This document shows positions 50,929-60,234 of a stretch of DNA of 64,000 nucleotides, piece after piece. The stretch's first letter is position 1. Every line of letters starts with the position of its first letter. Origin of the DNA: Bacillota bacterium. GTDB taxonomy: Bacteria; Bacillota; Clostridia; Lachnospirales; Lachnospiraceae. The stretch covers positions 1 to 64,000 of the forward strand of contig JAEYFP010000038.1 in NCBI GenBank assembly GCA_023402845.1. Reading direction: 5' to 3'. Position numbers and translations under genes: made by a program. The notes under the pieces are model-generated. The model did no database searches, was not told the origin of the DNA, and saw only the letters and a program-made list of their open reading frames with translations.

Positions 50929-51831
50929 ATGAAAAAGAAATTAGTATCTATGATTACGGCGGCAGCAATGACCGCGGCATTACTTGCCGGCTGCGGCACG
51001 GCTGCGGAAGAACCCGCGGCAGAAACGGAAGTGCAGACAGAGCAGGCAGCAGAAGAAGCGGCAGAACCGGAACAGCCTGCAGAGGAGGCGGCAGAGCCTA
51101 AGGAGCCGGCAGAGGAAGTACCGGCGGAAGAAGCGGTGTCGGGTGAACTGATGATTGCGGCGGCGGCCAGTCTTGAAAATTCTCTGACAAACGAGATCAT
51201 TCCGCTGTTTAATGAGAAGTATCCGGACGTTACTGTGACGGGAACATATGACAGCTCGGGTAAGCTGCAGACCCAAATTGAAGAGGGCGCTCCGGTGGAC
51301 GTATTTTTCTCGGCTTCTACAAAGCAGACAGATGCATTGGCTGAGGGCGGTTTGATTGATCAGGCTGATATTGTGAATTTGCTGGAAAATAAAATTGTGC
51401 TGATTGTGCCGGAGGGAACTGAGGCCGATTATGCGGAGTTTACCGATATTACAAAGGCGAAAGCGGTTGCAATCGGCGATCCGGAAAGCGTTCCGGCTGG
51501 GCAATATGCGCAGGAATCTCTTACAAATCTGGGTATTTGGGAAGATGTTCTTGCAAAGGCAAGTCTTGGAACGAATGTTACCGAGGTATTGAATTGGGTG
51601 GCGGAAGGAAGCGCGGATGCGGGTATTGTATATGCGACGGATGCGGCACAGACAGAAAAAGTGGCTATTATCGGGGCGGCGCCTGCAGACAGCGTGAAGC
51701 CGGCGATTTATCCGGCGGCAATGGTAAAGGATTGTCCGAATCCGGCGGCAGCAAAGGCTTTTGTTGAATTTTTACAAACACCGGAGATTATCAAAGTATT
51801 TGAAGCAAACGGATTTACTTCGGCACTGTAG
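50929..51831 (+). CDS. modA: molybdate-binding lipoprotein ModA
   Basis: The 300-residue protein has a lipoprotein signal (ALLAGC, cysteine near residue 22), a long Glu/Ala/Pro linker (about residues 25-70), then a ModA-type binding domain (LMIAAAASLENSLTNEIIPLF, with later PVDVFFSAS and GNKI-like ENKIVLIVP). ModA captures molybdate or tungstate for ModBC. No modB or modC follows: a terminator and an unrelated radical SAM gene come next. AAGGAG precedes the ATG. Confidence 0.9.
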   Translation: MKKKLVSMITAAAMTAALLAGCGTAAEEPAAETEVQTEQAAEEAAEPEQPAEEAAEPKEPAEEVPAEEAVSGELMIAAAASLENSLTNEIIPLFNEKYPDVTVTGTYDSSGKLQTQIEEGAPVDVFFSASTKQTDALAEGGLIDQADIVNLLENKIVLIVPEGTEADYAEFTDITKAKAVAIGDPESVPAGQYAQESLTNLGIWEDVLAKASLGTNVTEVLNWVAEGSADAGIVYATDAAQTEKVAIIGAAPADSVKPAIYPAAMVKDCPNPAAAKAFVEFLQTPEIIKVFEANGFTSAL

Positions 51832-51852
51832 CCGTTGACTTTTACATGTTAT

Positions 51853-51898
51853 AAAAAATATGATAGAATAAACCTAGTTTATTCTATCATATTTTTTT
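51853..51898. terminator. modA terminator
   Basis: A perfect 21-bp stem around a CTA loop, ending in seven T residues. It is the strongest hairpin in the window and symmetric enough to act in both directions. Confidence 0.9.
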
Positions 51899-51910
51899 GG
51901 AGAAATGACT

Positions 51911-53674
51911 ATGAAGGTATTGCTGGCTGCGATCAATGCAAAATATATTCATTCTAACCTCGCTGTTTACAGCCTGAAAGCTTATGCAGACAAAAAACTT
52001 GCGAAGCAGGCTGAAATTGTGATCAGGGAATATACAATTAATCAGGAAAAAGAGAAAATACTTGCGGATATTTACAGGCAAAGCCCTGATTTGCTTGCAT
52101 TTTCCTGTTATATTTGGAATATCACATATGTGCGGGAATTGGTTTTCCAGCTCAGAACATTGCTGCCCGAGACAGAAATCTGGCTGGGAGGACCGGAGGT
52201 TTCCTATGATCCGCGAAGTCTGCTTGCAGAGCTTCCGGTTAAAGGCATTATGCTCGGAGAGGGTGAGGAGATTTTCACAAAATTGCTGCTGGCGTATCTG
52301 AACGGTGAGAATCTGCTCACAATCAGGGGAATCGCCTGCCGGGAATTTATGACAGACCCTGGCGAGCCGCCCGCAATGGATGAGCTTCCTTTTGTGTATG
52401 CGGATTTTTCGGAGGAACAATTTGAAAACCGGATTCCCTATTACGAGACAAGCAGGGGCTGCCCGTTTCGGTGTTCCTATTGTCTGTCTTCGATTGAAAA
52501 GAGAGTTCGTTACCGCAGCCTGACACTTGTGAAACAGGAGCTGCAGTTTTTTCTCGATAAGAGAGTCCCGCAGGTGAAGCTTGTGGACAGAACCTTTAAC
52601 TGTGATCCGGCTAGAGCGGTGGAAATTTGGAGCTATCTAAAGGAGAATGATAACGGGATCACAAATTTTCATTTTGAGATTGCGGCGGATATTATGACGG
52701 AAGAAGAGATAATTCTGATCAATACTCTGCGAAAAGGACTGATCAGACTCGAAATCGGTGTGCAGACGACTAATATGGAGACGATTCAAAGAATCTGCCG
52801 CCAGATGGACTTTAATAGGGTTTCTGCGGCTGTCAGGCAGCTTCAGGCAGGAAAAAACGTGAAGCTGCATCTTGATTTGATTGCGGGGCTTCCGAAGGAG
52901 GATTTTCAAAGCTTCCAGAACTCCTTTAACGAGGTTTATGCGCTGCATCCGGACGAGCTGCAACTGGGCTTTTTGAAGGTCCTAAAAGGAACTCCGATTG
53001 CTAAGGAGGTTGAAAAGGGATCAATCCGCTGCTGGACAACGCCCCCTTATGAGGTGCTTTCCACGAGCTGGCTCAGCTTTGAAGAACTGCTTATTTTAAA
53101 GGGCGTGGAGGAAATGGTAGAGATTTATTATAACAGCGGCCAGTTTTCCAACACCGTTTCTTATCTGGAAGGATATTTTCAGACGCCGTTTACATTGTAT
53201 GAGGCGCTGGCAGAGTATTACGGGCAGAAAGGTTATGGCACGGTACAGCCGTCGAGAGTGCGCAGGTATGAAATCCTTCTGGAATTTGCAGAGGGGCTTT
53301 ACGGGATGCGTACAAGGACGTGCAGGGAATATCTGACGCTGGACTTATACCTGCGTGAAAAGATAAAAAAACGGCCTGATTTTTCCTTGCCGCAGGAGCT
53401 TTACCGGGAGCAGGTACAGGAATTTTATAAAGAAGAAGAAAAGAACAGGAAATATTTGCCCGAATATGCGGAATTTGATTTCAAACAGCTTATGAGGCTG
53501 ACACATATCGAGGTATTTGATGCGATCGGGGAGAGACGGCAGGCGCTTCTGTTCAATTACCGGGCCGAAAACGGCCTGACGGCGGACGCGAAGCTCATTG
53601 CAGTCACAAAAGAAATGGAAAGGATAGAGGAACATGAAAAAACGGACAAAAGAGATACTGGACATTCTCGATGA
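51911..53674 (+). CDS. B12-binding radical SAM protein (DUF4080 type)
   Basis: The 587-residue protein has an N-terminal cobalamin-binding domain (MKVLLAAINAKYIHSNLAVYSL, then GGPEVSYD and GEGEEIF), a radical SAM core with YYETSRGCPFRCSYCLSS carrying the CxxxCxxC cluster, and a long C-terminal domain like DUF4080. B12 radical SAM enzymes methylate or rearrange unreactive carbons; the substrate is not known for this group. ATG 51911 has GGAG eight bases before it; ATG 51905 is in frame. It overlaps nth by 41 bases. Confidence 0.87.
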   Translation: MKVLLAAINAKYIHSNLAVYSLKAYADKKLAKQAEIVIREYTINQEKEKILADIYRQSPDLLAFSCYIWNITYVRELVFQLRTLLPETEIWLGGPEVSYDPRSLLAELPVKGIMLGEGEEIFTKLLLAYLNGENLLTIRGIACREFMTDPGEPPAMDELPFVYADFSEEQFENRIPYYETSRGCPFRCSYCLSSIEKRVRYRSLTLVKQELQFFLDKRVPQVKLVDRTFNCDPARAVEIWSYLKENDNGITNFHFEIAADIMTEEEIILINTLRKGLIRLEIGVQTTNMETIQRICRQMDFNRVSAAVRQLQAGKNVKLHLDLIAGLPKEDFQSFQNSFNEVYALHPDELQLGFLKVLKGTPIAKEVEKGSIRCWTTPPYEVLSTSWLSFEELLILKGVEEMVEIYYNSGQFSNTVSYLEGYFQTPFTLYEALAEYYGQKGYGTVQPSRVRRYEILLEFAEGLYGMRTRTCREYLTLDLYLREKIKKRPDFSLPQELYREQVQEFYKEEEKNRKYLPEYAEFDFKQLMRLTHIEVFDAIGERRQALLFNYRAENGLTADAKLIAVTKEMERIEEHEKTDKRDTGHSR

Positions 53675-54266
53675 ACAGTATTCCATTGATTACAAATGTT
53701 ATTTGGATCACGAGACGCCGTGGCAGCTTTTGATTGCGACGATTCTCAGTGCGCAGTGTACGGATGCACGGGTTAATATTGTGACAAAGGATCTGTTCCG
53801 GAAATATCCGTCGGTCGAGGCGTTTGCAAAGGCAGATTTGAAGGAGCTGGAGCAGGATATTCACTCAACGGGTTTTTATCATAATAAGGCAAAAAATATT
53901 ATTGAATGCTGCCAGCGGCTTCATACGGAATTTCACGATGAGGTGCCAAGAACATTAGAGGAGTTGACCTCGCTTGCGGGAGTCGGCAGAAAAACGGCAA
54001 ATGTTATCCGGGGAAATGTTTTTTTTGATCCAAGTATTGTTGTAGATACACATGTGAAGCGGATTTCCAAGAAGCTGGGCTTTACGAAGGAGGATGACCC
54101 CGAAAAAATAGAATATGATCTGATGAAGGTTCTGCCAAGGGAGCATTGGATTTTGTACAACATTCAAATCATTACATTTGGACGGGATATTTGTGAAGCG
54201 CGCAGTCCAAAATGTGAACGCTGCCGTCTCACAAGCTATTGCAGCTATTTTAAGAAAAACAGGTAG
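53634..54266 (+). CDS. nth: endonuclease III
   Basis: The 210-residue DNA glycosylase/AP lyase removes oxidised pyrimidines. It shows the helix-hairpin-helix LAGVGRKTANVI with the catalytic lysine, the catalytic aspartate in VVDTHVKR, and the C-terminal iron-sulfur motif C-x6-C-x2-C-x5-C (EARSPKCERCRLTSYC). Its start lies inside the end of the radical SAM gene, and GGATAGAGGAA precedes it. Confidence 0.95.
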   Translation: MKKRTKEILDILDEQYSIDYKCYLDHETPWQLLIATILSAQCTDARVNIVTKDLFRKYPSVEAFAKADLKELEQDIHSTGFYHNKAKNIIECCQRLHTEFHDEVPRTLEELTSLAGVGRKTANVIRGNVFFDPSIVVDTHVKRISKKLGFTKEDDPEKIEYDLMKVLPREHWILYNIQIITFGRDICEARSPKCERCRLTSYCSYFKKNR

Positions 54267-54270
54267 AAGC

Positions 54271-54987
54271 ATGGTAAACAGCTATATTGCATTAGATCTG
54301 GAAATGACTGGGTTAAATCCGAAGCTCGATAAAATGATCGAAATCGGTGCCGTTCAGGTCATAAACGGAAAAATAGAGAATGTATTTGAGTCACTTATCA
54401 ATCCTGGAAGACCGCTTTCGGAAGAAATTATCCGGCTCACCGGCATTACGAACGAAATGTTAAAAAAAGCGAAGACCCAGGAAGAAATATGCCCGAAGCT
54501 TTATGAATTTCTGGAAGGTTTTGTGCTGCTTGGGCATGGTCTCCGGTTTGATTATTCTTTTTTGAAAAAATATGCGGTAAATGCAGATATCTGGTATGAA
54601 GCCGAGGGGATTGATACGCTGAAGCTGGCACGTAAGTTTATGGCAGGGACAGAAAGCAACAGGCTGTCGGATCTTTGCACATATTTTGGAATCAAACACC
54701 GGGCACACCGGGCACTATCTGATGCATTATCTGCTCACGAGCTGTATCAGCGATTTTTGGGGGATTTTTACAACGAGGAGAACAAGGATTGCTTTAGACC
54801 GGTAAAGCTAAGTTATGCTGTGAAAAAAGAACAACCGGCAACAAAGCGGCAAATGGATAACCTGCAGACACTGCTTGGTTTTCATGGACTTTGTCCCGAA
54901 TATGAAATTACTTCCATGACAAAAAATGAGATTTCCAGATATACGGATAAAATTATTCTTCAATATGGACGGATGAAGTGTAAATAG
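54271..54987 (+). CDS. DEDDh 3'-5' exonuclease (PolC/epsilon type)
   Basis: The 238-residue protein has an exonuclease domain in residues 1-170 with all DEDDh motifs: ALDLEMTG (D and E), GHGLRFDYSFL (D) and HRALSDA (H and D). The C-terminal 65 residues (ATKRQMDNLQTLLGFHG onward) are an extension. It may proofread or degrade DNA or RNA; partner unknown. I chose ATG 54271, four bases after the nth stop; an in-frame ATG at 54178 lies in nth. Its end overlaps the convergent gene by 35 bases. Confidence 0.9.
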   Translation: MVNSYIALDLEMTGLNPKLDKMIEIGAVQVINGKIENVFESLINPGRPLSEEIIRLTGITNEMLKKAKTQEEICPKLYEFLEGFVLLGHGLRFDYSFLKKYAVNADIWYEAEGIDTLKLARKFMAGTESNRLSDLCTYFGIKHRAHRALSDALSAHELYQRFLGDFYNEENKDCFRPVKLSYAVKKEQPATKRQMDNLQTLLGFHGLCPEYEITSMTKNEISRYTDKIILQYGRMKCK

Positions 54988-55588
54988 ACTTTTCTCTTAA
55001 TTGCCCGACGATGGAATCCTTCATCAGAGAATTGAGTGATTCGGCTGTTTCAATCAGTGCTTCGATTTTTTCATATTCCTGATTCTCCTCATAAAGATCG
55101 GCAAGCAGCAAATAACAGCCTTTGATGTCTGCCCGACAGGTGACGGCAAATTCGAGAACACGGACAGCTTCCTCTTTAAGTCCGAGCGAATATAATGTTT
55201 TGCCCCAGCTAAAAAGTGTTCGTATGAGTGTTGTATAATTCTGGTCATAGTCCGATAAGACATTTAGATTTGCGACGCCGTACTGAAATTTTAAATCGGT
55301 ATTGGAAATGCCTGTGAGATTGACGATTTTTTGCCCGGAAAGTAATAAAATCTGATTCTGACAATCCTTCAGCGCCTCATCCTCCGTGTCTTTGATGAAC
55401 GGAAGCGTCTCAAGAGGGATCGTAATGTAGAGAAGCGCATCGAGGGGCTGCTTTCTCATACTGTTAGCGCGCCGCTCCCTTTCCCAAAAGGATTCCGTGT
55501 CAAAACGGACCTTCTTATTGGTATTCCCCATATAAAACCATATAAAAGCGGAAATCACCGCAATAGTTGCAAAAATTAGAAAATTCAT
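54953..55588 (-). CDS. membrane-anchored protein of unknown function with TPR-like helices
   Basis: The 211-residue product has one N-terminal membrane segment (about 2-20) and a soluble part that ends in paired helices (LFSWGKTLYSLGLKEEAVRVLEFAV, then KGCYLLLADLYEENQEYEKI) resembling tetratricopeptide repeats. I do not recognise the family. It is convergent with and overlaps the exonuclease gene and is divergent from a tiny membrane-protein gene. Confidence 0.65.
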   Translation of the reverse strand: MNFLIFATIAVISAFIWFYMGNTNKKVRFDTESFWERERRANSMRKQPLDALLYITIPLETLPFIKDTEDEALKDCQNQILLLSGQKIVNLTGISNTDLKFQYGVANLNVLSDYDQNYTTLIRTLFSWGKTLYSLGLKEEAVRVLEFAVTCRADIKGCYLLLADLYEENQEYEKIEALIETAESLNSLMKDSIVGQLREKSIYTSSVHIEE

Positions 55589-55619
55589 TTATAATTACCT
55601 TTCAAAAGAGGTGAAAATG

Positions 55620-55724
55620 ATGAACTTCAATAACAGTAAAGTAAAGAAGATTATTTCCAGCATTATCATAATCATACTGGTACTGGCAATGATAATACCG
55701 ACGTTCCTCTATTTTGTATCATAA
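55620..55724 (+). CDS. 34-residue single-pass membrane peptide
   Basis: This small frame has a good ribosome site (AAGAGGTG) and encodes a basic N-terminus (MNFNNSKVKK), a run of isoleucine-rich residues forming one membrane helix, and a short tail (PTFLYFVS). Similar tiny membrane proteins are common in Firmicutes but their roles are mostly unknown. ATG 55617 is an alternative start. Confidence 0.6.
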   Translation: MNFNNSKVKKIISSIIIIILVLAMIIPTFLYFVS

Positions 55725-55877
55725 ACACAGGATTCTGTCAATTATCATTGGCACTTATGACCGTTGCAAAAACCGGACAGGGGATGGTATACTGAATATA
55801 TCGTGAAACATTATTTCGTGGTATTATAAAGATTTCAGTAGGAATGAATTGTTCTGTTTCAAGGGGAGCGGCGGGGT

Positions 55878-57482
55878 ATGACTGTAAGAAAAATATTACA
55901 GACTATTACAATTTTATCAGTTATGATATGCACATCCTCATTTTTTACGGAGAATGTCTATGCGAAGGGCGGTTTTCATATTTTTGGAGGAGCGGCTACG
56001 ATTGGTGTGGACGATTCGGATGACAGTGAAGATGCACAGAGCGGTCAGGGCAATATTGTCATTGACTTTGAAGTTGCGCCCAAAGAACAGGCAGATTTGT
56101 CAGGGAAGATCAGCGCGGGCGTATTTGTAGGAGCCGTGGATGTTTCGGGTATGACTTATGACGAGGCAAAATCGGCTGTTACGTCTTATGTGACAACGCT
56201 TCGGACAAAGGAAATTACTCTCGTATCCACAGAAAATAACCAGTCTGTTGTTACGGCAGGCGAGCTGGGAGCAGACTGGGCAAATGAGGACGTTCTTGCC
56301 GATGCGATATCATTAGGCAAGTCTGGAAATTTAGTCAGTCGCTATAAGTCGCTCAAGGACTTGGAACAGGAAAATAAAGTATACCCGCTCGAGCTTAAAT
56401 TTGACGGGGCTGCGATTCAATCTGTTGTGGAGAAGCAGGGCGAGCTATATAATGTTGAGGCTGTGGATGCTACAATGACCAGGGAAAATGGTTCGTTCAG
56501 CATTGCAGAGGGACAGACAGGCCATGTAATCAATGTGGATGCTTCGGTCAATCAAATTGCCGATACGCTTGCTTCCTGGAACGGAGAGAATATGTCCGTT
56601 CAGCTTCAGGTAGATGTGGATGAGCCAAGAGGAAAGACTGAGGATTTGCAAAAGGTCAAGGATCTTCTCGGCACCTGTACAACGAGCTTCTCAAGTTCCG
56701 GGTATGAGCGCTCCGGTAATGTGCGCAATGGTACAAGGCTGCTCAACGGGATCCTGTTATATCCCGGAGACAGTTTTTCCGCTTATGAAATGGTCAATCC
56801 GTTTACGGAGGAGAACGGCTATTATCTGGCAGGCTCCTACTTGAATGGCATGGTAGTTGAAAGCCTCGGCGGAGGTATCTGTCAGGTTACTTCCACGCTT
56901 TATAATGCGGTAATCCGTGCAGAGCTGCAGATTGATGAGCGCTTTAATCACTCGATGATTGTGACTTATGTGCAATTATCTTCTGATGCTGCTATTTCGG
57001 GAACTTCAAAGGACTTTAAATTTACAAATAATTCGGAATATCCGATTTACATTGAGGGCAATACGACAGAGAATAAGAAAATCACTTTCAATATTTACGG
57101 CGTGGAAACAAGGCCGTCTAACCGCACCGTGGAGTTTGAAAGTGTGGAACTCAGCAGAACAGAGCCTACAGAGGAAAAAATAATTGCGGATGCAGGTCAG
57201 CCGGTGGGCTATATCAGCGTGCAGTCGGCGCATACCGGCTATGTCGGCGAACTTTGGAAGGTCGTTAAGATAGACGGCGTGGAAACGGAACGCACGAGAA
57301 TGAATAAGAGTACTTATGCGGTTTCTCCCCGCACGGCCACGATCGGAACGGCAGCGGCGGATCCGGCTATTGTAGCGGCAATTCAGGCGGCGATCGCAAC
57401 AAACAATATTGATTATTGCAAAAATGTGATTGCACAGCTAAATGCGGCAGCGGCGGCTGTGGCGGCAGGTACCGCGCAATAA
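55878..57482 (+). CDS. VanW-family exported protein
   Basis: The 534-residue protein has a signal peptide (ILQTITILSVMICTSSFF), a short acidic stretch, a peptidoglycan-binding-type repeat region (GVFVGAVDVSGMTYDEAKSAV), and a VanW domain with GDSFSAYEMVNPFTEENGYYLAG and ESLGGGICQVTSTLYNAV. Despite the name, VanW proteins are not proven resistance factors; they are probably cell-wall associated. The C-terminus is alanine-rich. Confidence 0.9.
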   Translation: MTVRKILQTITILSVMICTSSFFTENVYAKGGFHIFGGAATIGVDDSDDSEDAQSGQGNIVIDFEVAPKEQADLSGKISAGVFVGAVDVSGMTYDEAKSAVTSYVTTLRTKEITLVSTENNQSVVTAGELGADWANEDVLADAISLGKSGNLVSRYKSLKDLEQENKVYPLELKFDGAAIQSVVEKQGELYNVEAVDATMTRENGSFSIAEGQTGHVINVDASVNQIADTLASWNGENMSVQLQVDVDEPRGKTEDLQKVKDLLGTCTTSFSSSGYERSGNVRNGTRLLNGILLYPGDSFSAYEMVNPFTEENGYYLAGSYLNGMVVESLGGGICQVTSTLYNAVIRAELQIDERFNHSMIVTYVQLSSDAAISGTSKDFKFTNNSEYPIYIEGNTTENKKITFNIYGVETRPSNRTVEFESVELSRTEPTEEKIIADAGQPVGYISVQSAHTGYVGELWKVVKIDGVETERTRMNKSTYAVSPRTATIGTAAADPAIVAAIQAAIATNNIDYCKNVIAQLNAAAAAVAAGTAQ

Positions 57483-57567
57483 ACAGAACGAAAGCCGTTC
57501 GTTATGATTGCGTATGAAACCAGTTCATGTTAAAATAAAGACTAGAAAATTAAGGATATGTGTAAAC

Positions 57568-58554
57568 ATGAAGATTGGAAAAGTACCTGAGAACATTTTA
57601 AAAAGATCAATTATTAAACAAATAAAGACAAAAAGAGAAGAAATCCTTGTCGGAGCAGGCGTAGGTGAAGATTGTGCTGTCATCGCGCTTGCTGCTGATG
57701 AGGTTTTTGTTATATCTACGGACCCGATTACGGGTACCTCTCACGATATCGGTGCTCTGTCTGTCCATGTCACGGCAAACGATATCGCATCTTCCGGTGC
57801 CGAAGTCATCGGTGTCATGCTTAGTGTGCTGCTTCCCGAAAATACGGAAGAGGCTGATTTAAAGGATATGATGAAGCAGGTGGAGGAAACCTGCTCAAAG
57901 CTTCATATTCAGACGATCGGTGGGCATACCGAAATCACAAAGGCCGTTAATCAGCCTATTATCACAGTGACAGGTGTAGGAAAAGTGAAGAAAGACCGGT
58001 TTATTACGACGTCCGGGGCAAAGCCCGGTGAGGATCTGATCGTGACAAAATGGATCGGCCTGGAAGGGACTTCTATTATTGCGAAAGAAAAGGAGGAGCT
58101 ACTTCTTTCTAAGTTTGCACCCTCTTTTATTGAAGAAGCGAAGGGGTTTTCCAATTATTTGTCGGTCGTTCCAGAGGCCGCCACTGCGGTCAAGTCTGGC
58201 GTCAGCGCTATGCATGATGTGACCGAGGGCGGCATTTACGGTGCGCTCTGGGAGATTGCAGAGGCATCTGGCGTCGGACTGGAAATCGACTTAAAAGAAA
58301 TACCGATCAGACAGGAAACCGTTGAAATCTGCGAATTTTTCGGGTTGAATCCCTATGCCCTGATTTCGAGCGGTTCCATGCTGATGAGTGCACCTAACGG
58401 ACATGATCTGGTACGGGAGCTTCATAAGGCCGGTATTGCTGCCTCTGTTGTCGGCAAGGTAACAGCGGGCAATGACAGGGTATTGCTGAATGATGGAGAA
58501 AAAAGGTTCTTGGAGCCACCCAAGTCAGATGAGCTGTATAAGATTTATGAATAA
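57568..58554 (+). CDS. AIR-synthase-family protein (HypE/ThiL/PurM fold)
   Basis: The 328-residue protein has the two-domain PurM-like fold: an N-terminal ATP-binding half with GVGEDCAVIAL and STDPITGTSHDIG, and a C-terminal half with SAMHDVTEGGIYGALWE. It most resembles the HypE-like group of unassigned AIR-synthase-related proteins. It lacks HypE's cysteine-containing C-terminus and no hyp genes are near, so it is probably not a hydrogenase maturation factor. AAGGA precedes ATG 57568. It is followed by the Lrp gene. Confidence 0.82.
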   Translation: MKIGKVPENILKRSIIKQIKTKREEILVGAGVGEDCAVIALAADEVFVISTDPITGTSHDIGALSVHVTANDIASSGAEVIGVMLSVLLPENTEEADLKDMMKQVEETCSKLHIQTIGGHTEITKAVNQPIITVTGVGKVKKDRFITTSGAKPGEDLIVTKWIGLEGTSIIAKEKEELLLSKFAPSFIEEAKGFSNYLSVVPEAATAVKSGVSAMHDVTEGGIYGALWEIAEASGVGLEIDLKEIPIRQETVEICEFFGLNPYALISSGSMLMSAPNGHDLVRELHKAGIAASVVGKVTAGNDRVLLNDGEKRFLEPPKSDELYKIYE

Positions 58555-58582
58555 TAACTTGAAAAATTAGGAGATCATGAAA

Positions 58583-59065
58583 ATGAGAGAAAAAATATTA
58601 ACCTTTATTGAAAAAAACAGCAGAGTAGAGCTGAAAGAGCTTGCAATTCTGCTTGGCATGACAGAGGTGGACGTGGCAAATGAGCTTGAGGAAATGGAGA
58701 AGGAAGGTATTATCTGCGGTTACCATACGTTGATTGACTGGGATAAGGTTACGACGGAACGGATCAATGCGCTGATCGAAGTGCGTGTGACACCGCAGAG
58801 GGGCCATGGCTTTGATTCCATTGCGGAGCGCATTTACAAATATCCGGAGGTGGAGGCTACCTATTTGATTTCCGGCGGTTATGACCTGCTTGTGACGCTT
58901 GAGGGTAAAACGCTTCAGGAGGTTGCCCGTTTTGTCTCGGAGAAGCTCTCGACGCTGGAATCCGTAATCAGTACCTCTACTCATTTTATTTTAAAGAAAT
59001 ACAAGGATCACGGGACGATCCTGCACGAAAAATATGGTGATGAAAGGATGATAGTGACGCCATGA
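58583..59065 (+). CDS. Lrp/AsnC-family regulator
   Basis: The 160-residue protein has an N-terminal winged helix (VELKELAILLGMTEVDVANELEEMEKEGII) and a C-terminal RAM (AsnC ligand-binding) domain with YPEVEATYLISGGYDLLVTLEG. Lrp/AsnC proteins sense amino acids. It overlaps the following aminotransferase start (ATGA), so they are co-translated and probably functionally linked. ATG 58583 has AGGAG at good distance; 58577 is in frame. Confidence 0.9.
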   Translation: MREKILTFIEKNSRVELKELAILLGMTEVDVANELEEMEKEGIICGYHTLIDWDKVTTERINALIEVRVTPQRGHGFDSIAERIYKYPEVEATYLISGGYDLLVTLEGKTLQEVARFVSEKLSTLESVISTSTHFILKKYKDHGTILHEKYGDERMIVTP

Positions 59066-60234
59066 GAAATCCGTTATCAGAAACCGTCGTTACTATCAAG
59101 CCATCCGGAATCCGCAAGTTTTTTGATATTGCCAACGAAAGAAAGGACACGATTTCTTTAGGTGTCGGCGAGCCGGATTTTGATACGCCATGGCATGTCC
59201 GTGACGAAGGTATTTATTCATTAGAGAAGGGAAAAACCTTTTATACGTCCAACTCCGGTCTGCTGGAGCTGAGAACCGAAATCTGCAATTATTTGAAAAG
59301 AAGAGCCGGTTTGCAATATAACCCGAAAGATGAAGTAATTGTGACAGTCGGGGGAAGCGAGGCAATTGATATCGGTCTGCGCGCAATGATCAATCCGAAA
59401 GATGAGGTTTTGATCCCCCAGCCGAGCTATGTTTCCTATGAACCGTGCGCAATCCTCGCGGGTGCAAAGCCGGTCATTATCGAGTTAAAAAATGAAAATG
59501 AGTTTCGTTTGACGCCGGAAGAACTTCTGGCAGCCATTACACCTCAGACGAAAATTCTGATTATGCCGTATCCGAATAATCCGACGGGAGCGGTTATGGG
59601 AAGACAGGATCTTGAAAAAATTGCAGAGATCTGTGTCGAGAAGGACATTTTTGTCATATCTGACGAGATTTATTCCGAGCTGACCTATGGCGGTGACCAT
59701 GTATCGATCGCTTCGTTACCTGGGATGCAGGAGCGCACAATTTTGATCAATGGCTTTTCCAAATCCTATGCCATGACAGGCTGGCGTCTTGGATATGCCT
59801 GCGGTCCGAAGGAAATTATCGCGCAGATGACGAAAATTCATCAATTTGCCATTATGTGTGCACCGACAACGAGCCAGTATGCGGCCGTGGATGCGATGAA
59901 AAACGGTGATGCGGATGTGGCAAATATGCGGGAATCCTATAATCAGCGGAGAAATTATCTGATGCATTCGTTTCGGGAGATGGGACTTCCGTGCTTTGAA
60001 CCGTTTGGCGCTTTTTATGTATTTCCGTGTATTAAGGAATTCGGCTTGACCTCAGAGGAGTTTGCATTTGCTCTGCTCGATGCTGAAAATTTGGCAGTTG
60101 TGCCGGGCAGTGCATTTGGTGACAGCGGAGAGGGTTTTCTGCGTATTTCCTACGCGTATTCACTGGATAACTTGAAAATTGCAATGGAGCGGATTACAAG
60201 ATTTATCGAAAAGCTGAGGAATGGAAAGAAATGA
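59062..60234 (+). CDS. class I/II pyridoxal-phosphate aminotransferase
   Basis: This 390-residue fold-type I aminotransferase shows GVGEPDFDTP, the PNNPTGAV turn, SDEIYSELTYGG and the pyridoxal lysine in INGFSKSYAMTGWRLGY. It resembles the AspC/PatA/AlaT group, which transfers amino groups between aspartate, alanine or aromatic acids and 2-oxoglutarate. Specificity cannot be read. It overlaps Lrp upstream and trmL downstream by four bases each. Confidence 0.92.
   Translation: MRNPLSETVVTIKPSGIRKFFDIANERKDTISLGVGEPDFDTPWHVRDEGIYSLEKGKTFYTSNSGLLELRTEICNYLKRRAGLQYNPKDEVIVTVGGSEAIDIGLRAMINPKDEVLIPQPSYVSYEPCAILAGAKPVIIELKNENEFRLTPEELLAAITPQTKILIMPYPNNPTGAVMGRQDLEKIAEICVEKDIFVISDEIYSELTYGGDHVSIASLPGMQERTILINGFSKSYAMTGWRLGYACGPKEIIAQMTKIHQFAIMCAPTTSQYAAVDAMKNGDADVANMRESYNQRRNYLMHSFREMGLPCFEPFGAFYVFPCIKEFGLTSEEFAFALLDAENLAVVPGSAFGDSGEGFLRISYAYSLDNLKIAMERITRFIEKLRNGKK

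Noticed and set aside
57568..58554. HypE hydrogenase maturation factor
   Set aside because: The characteristic C-terminal cysteine motif is absent and no other hyp gene is in the neighbourhood; kept as AIR-synthase-like only.
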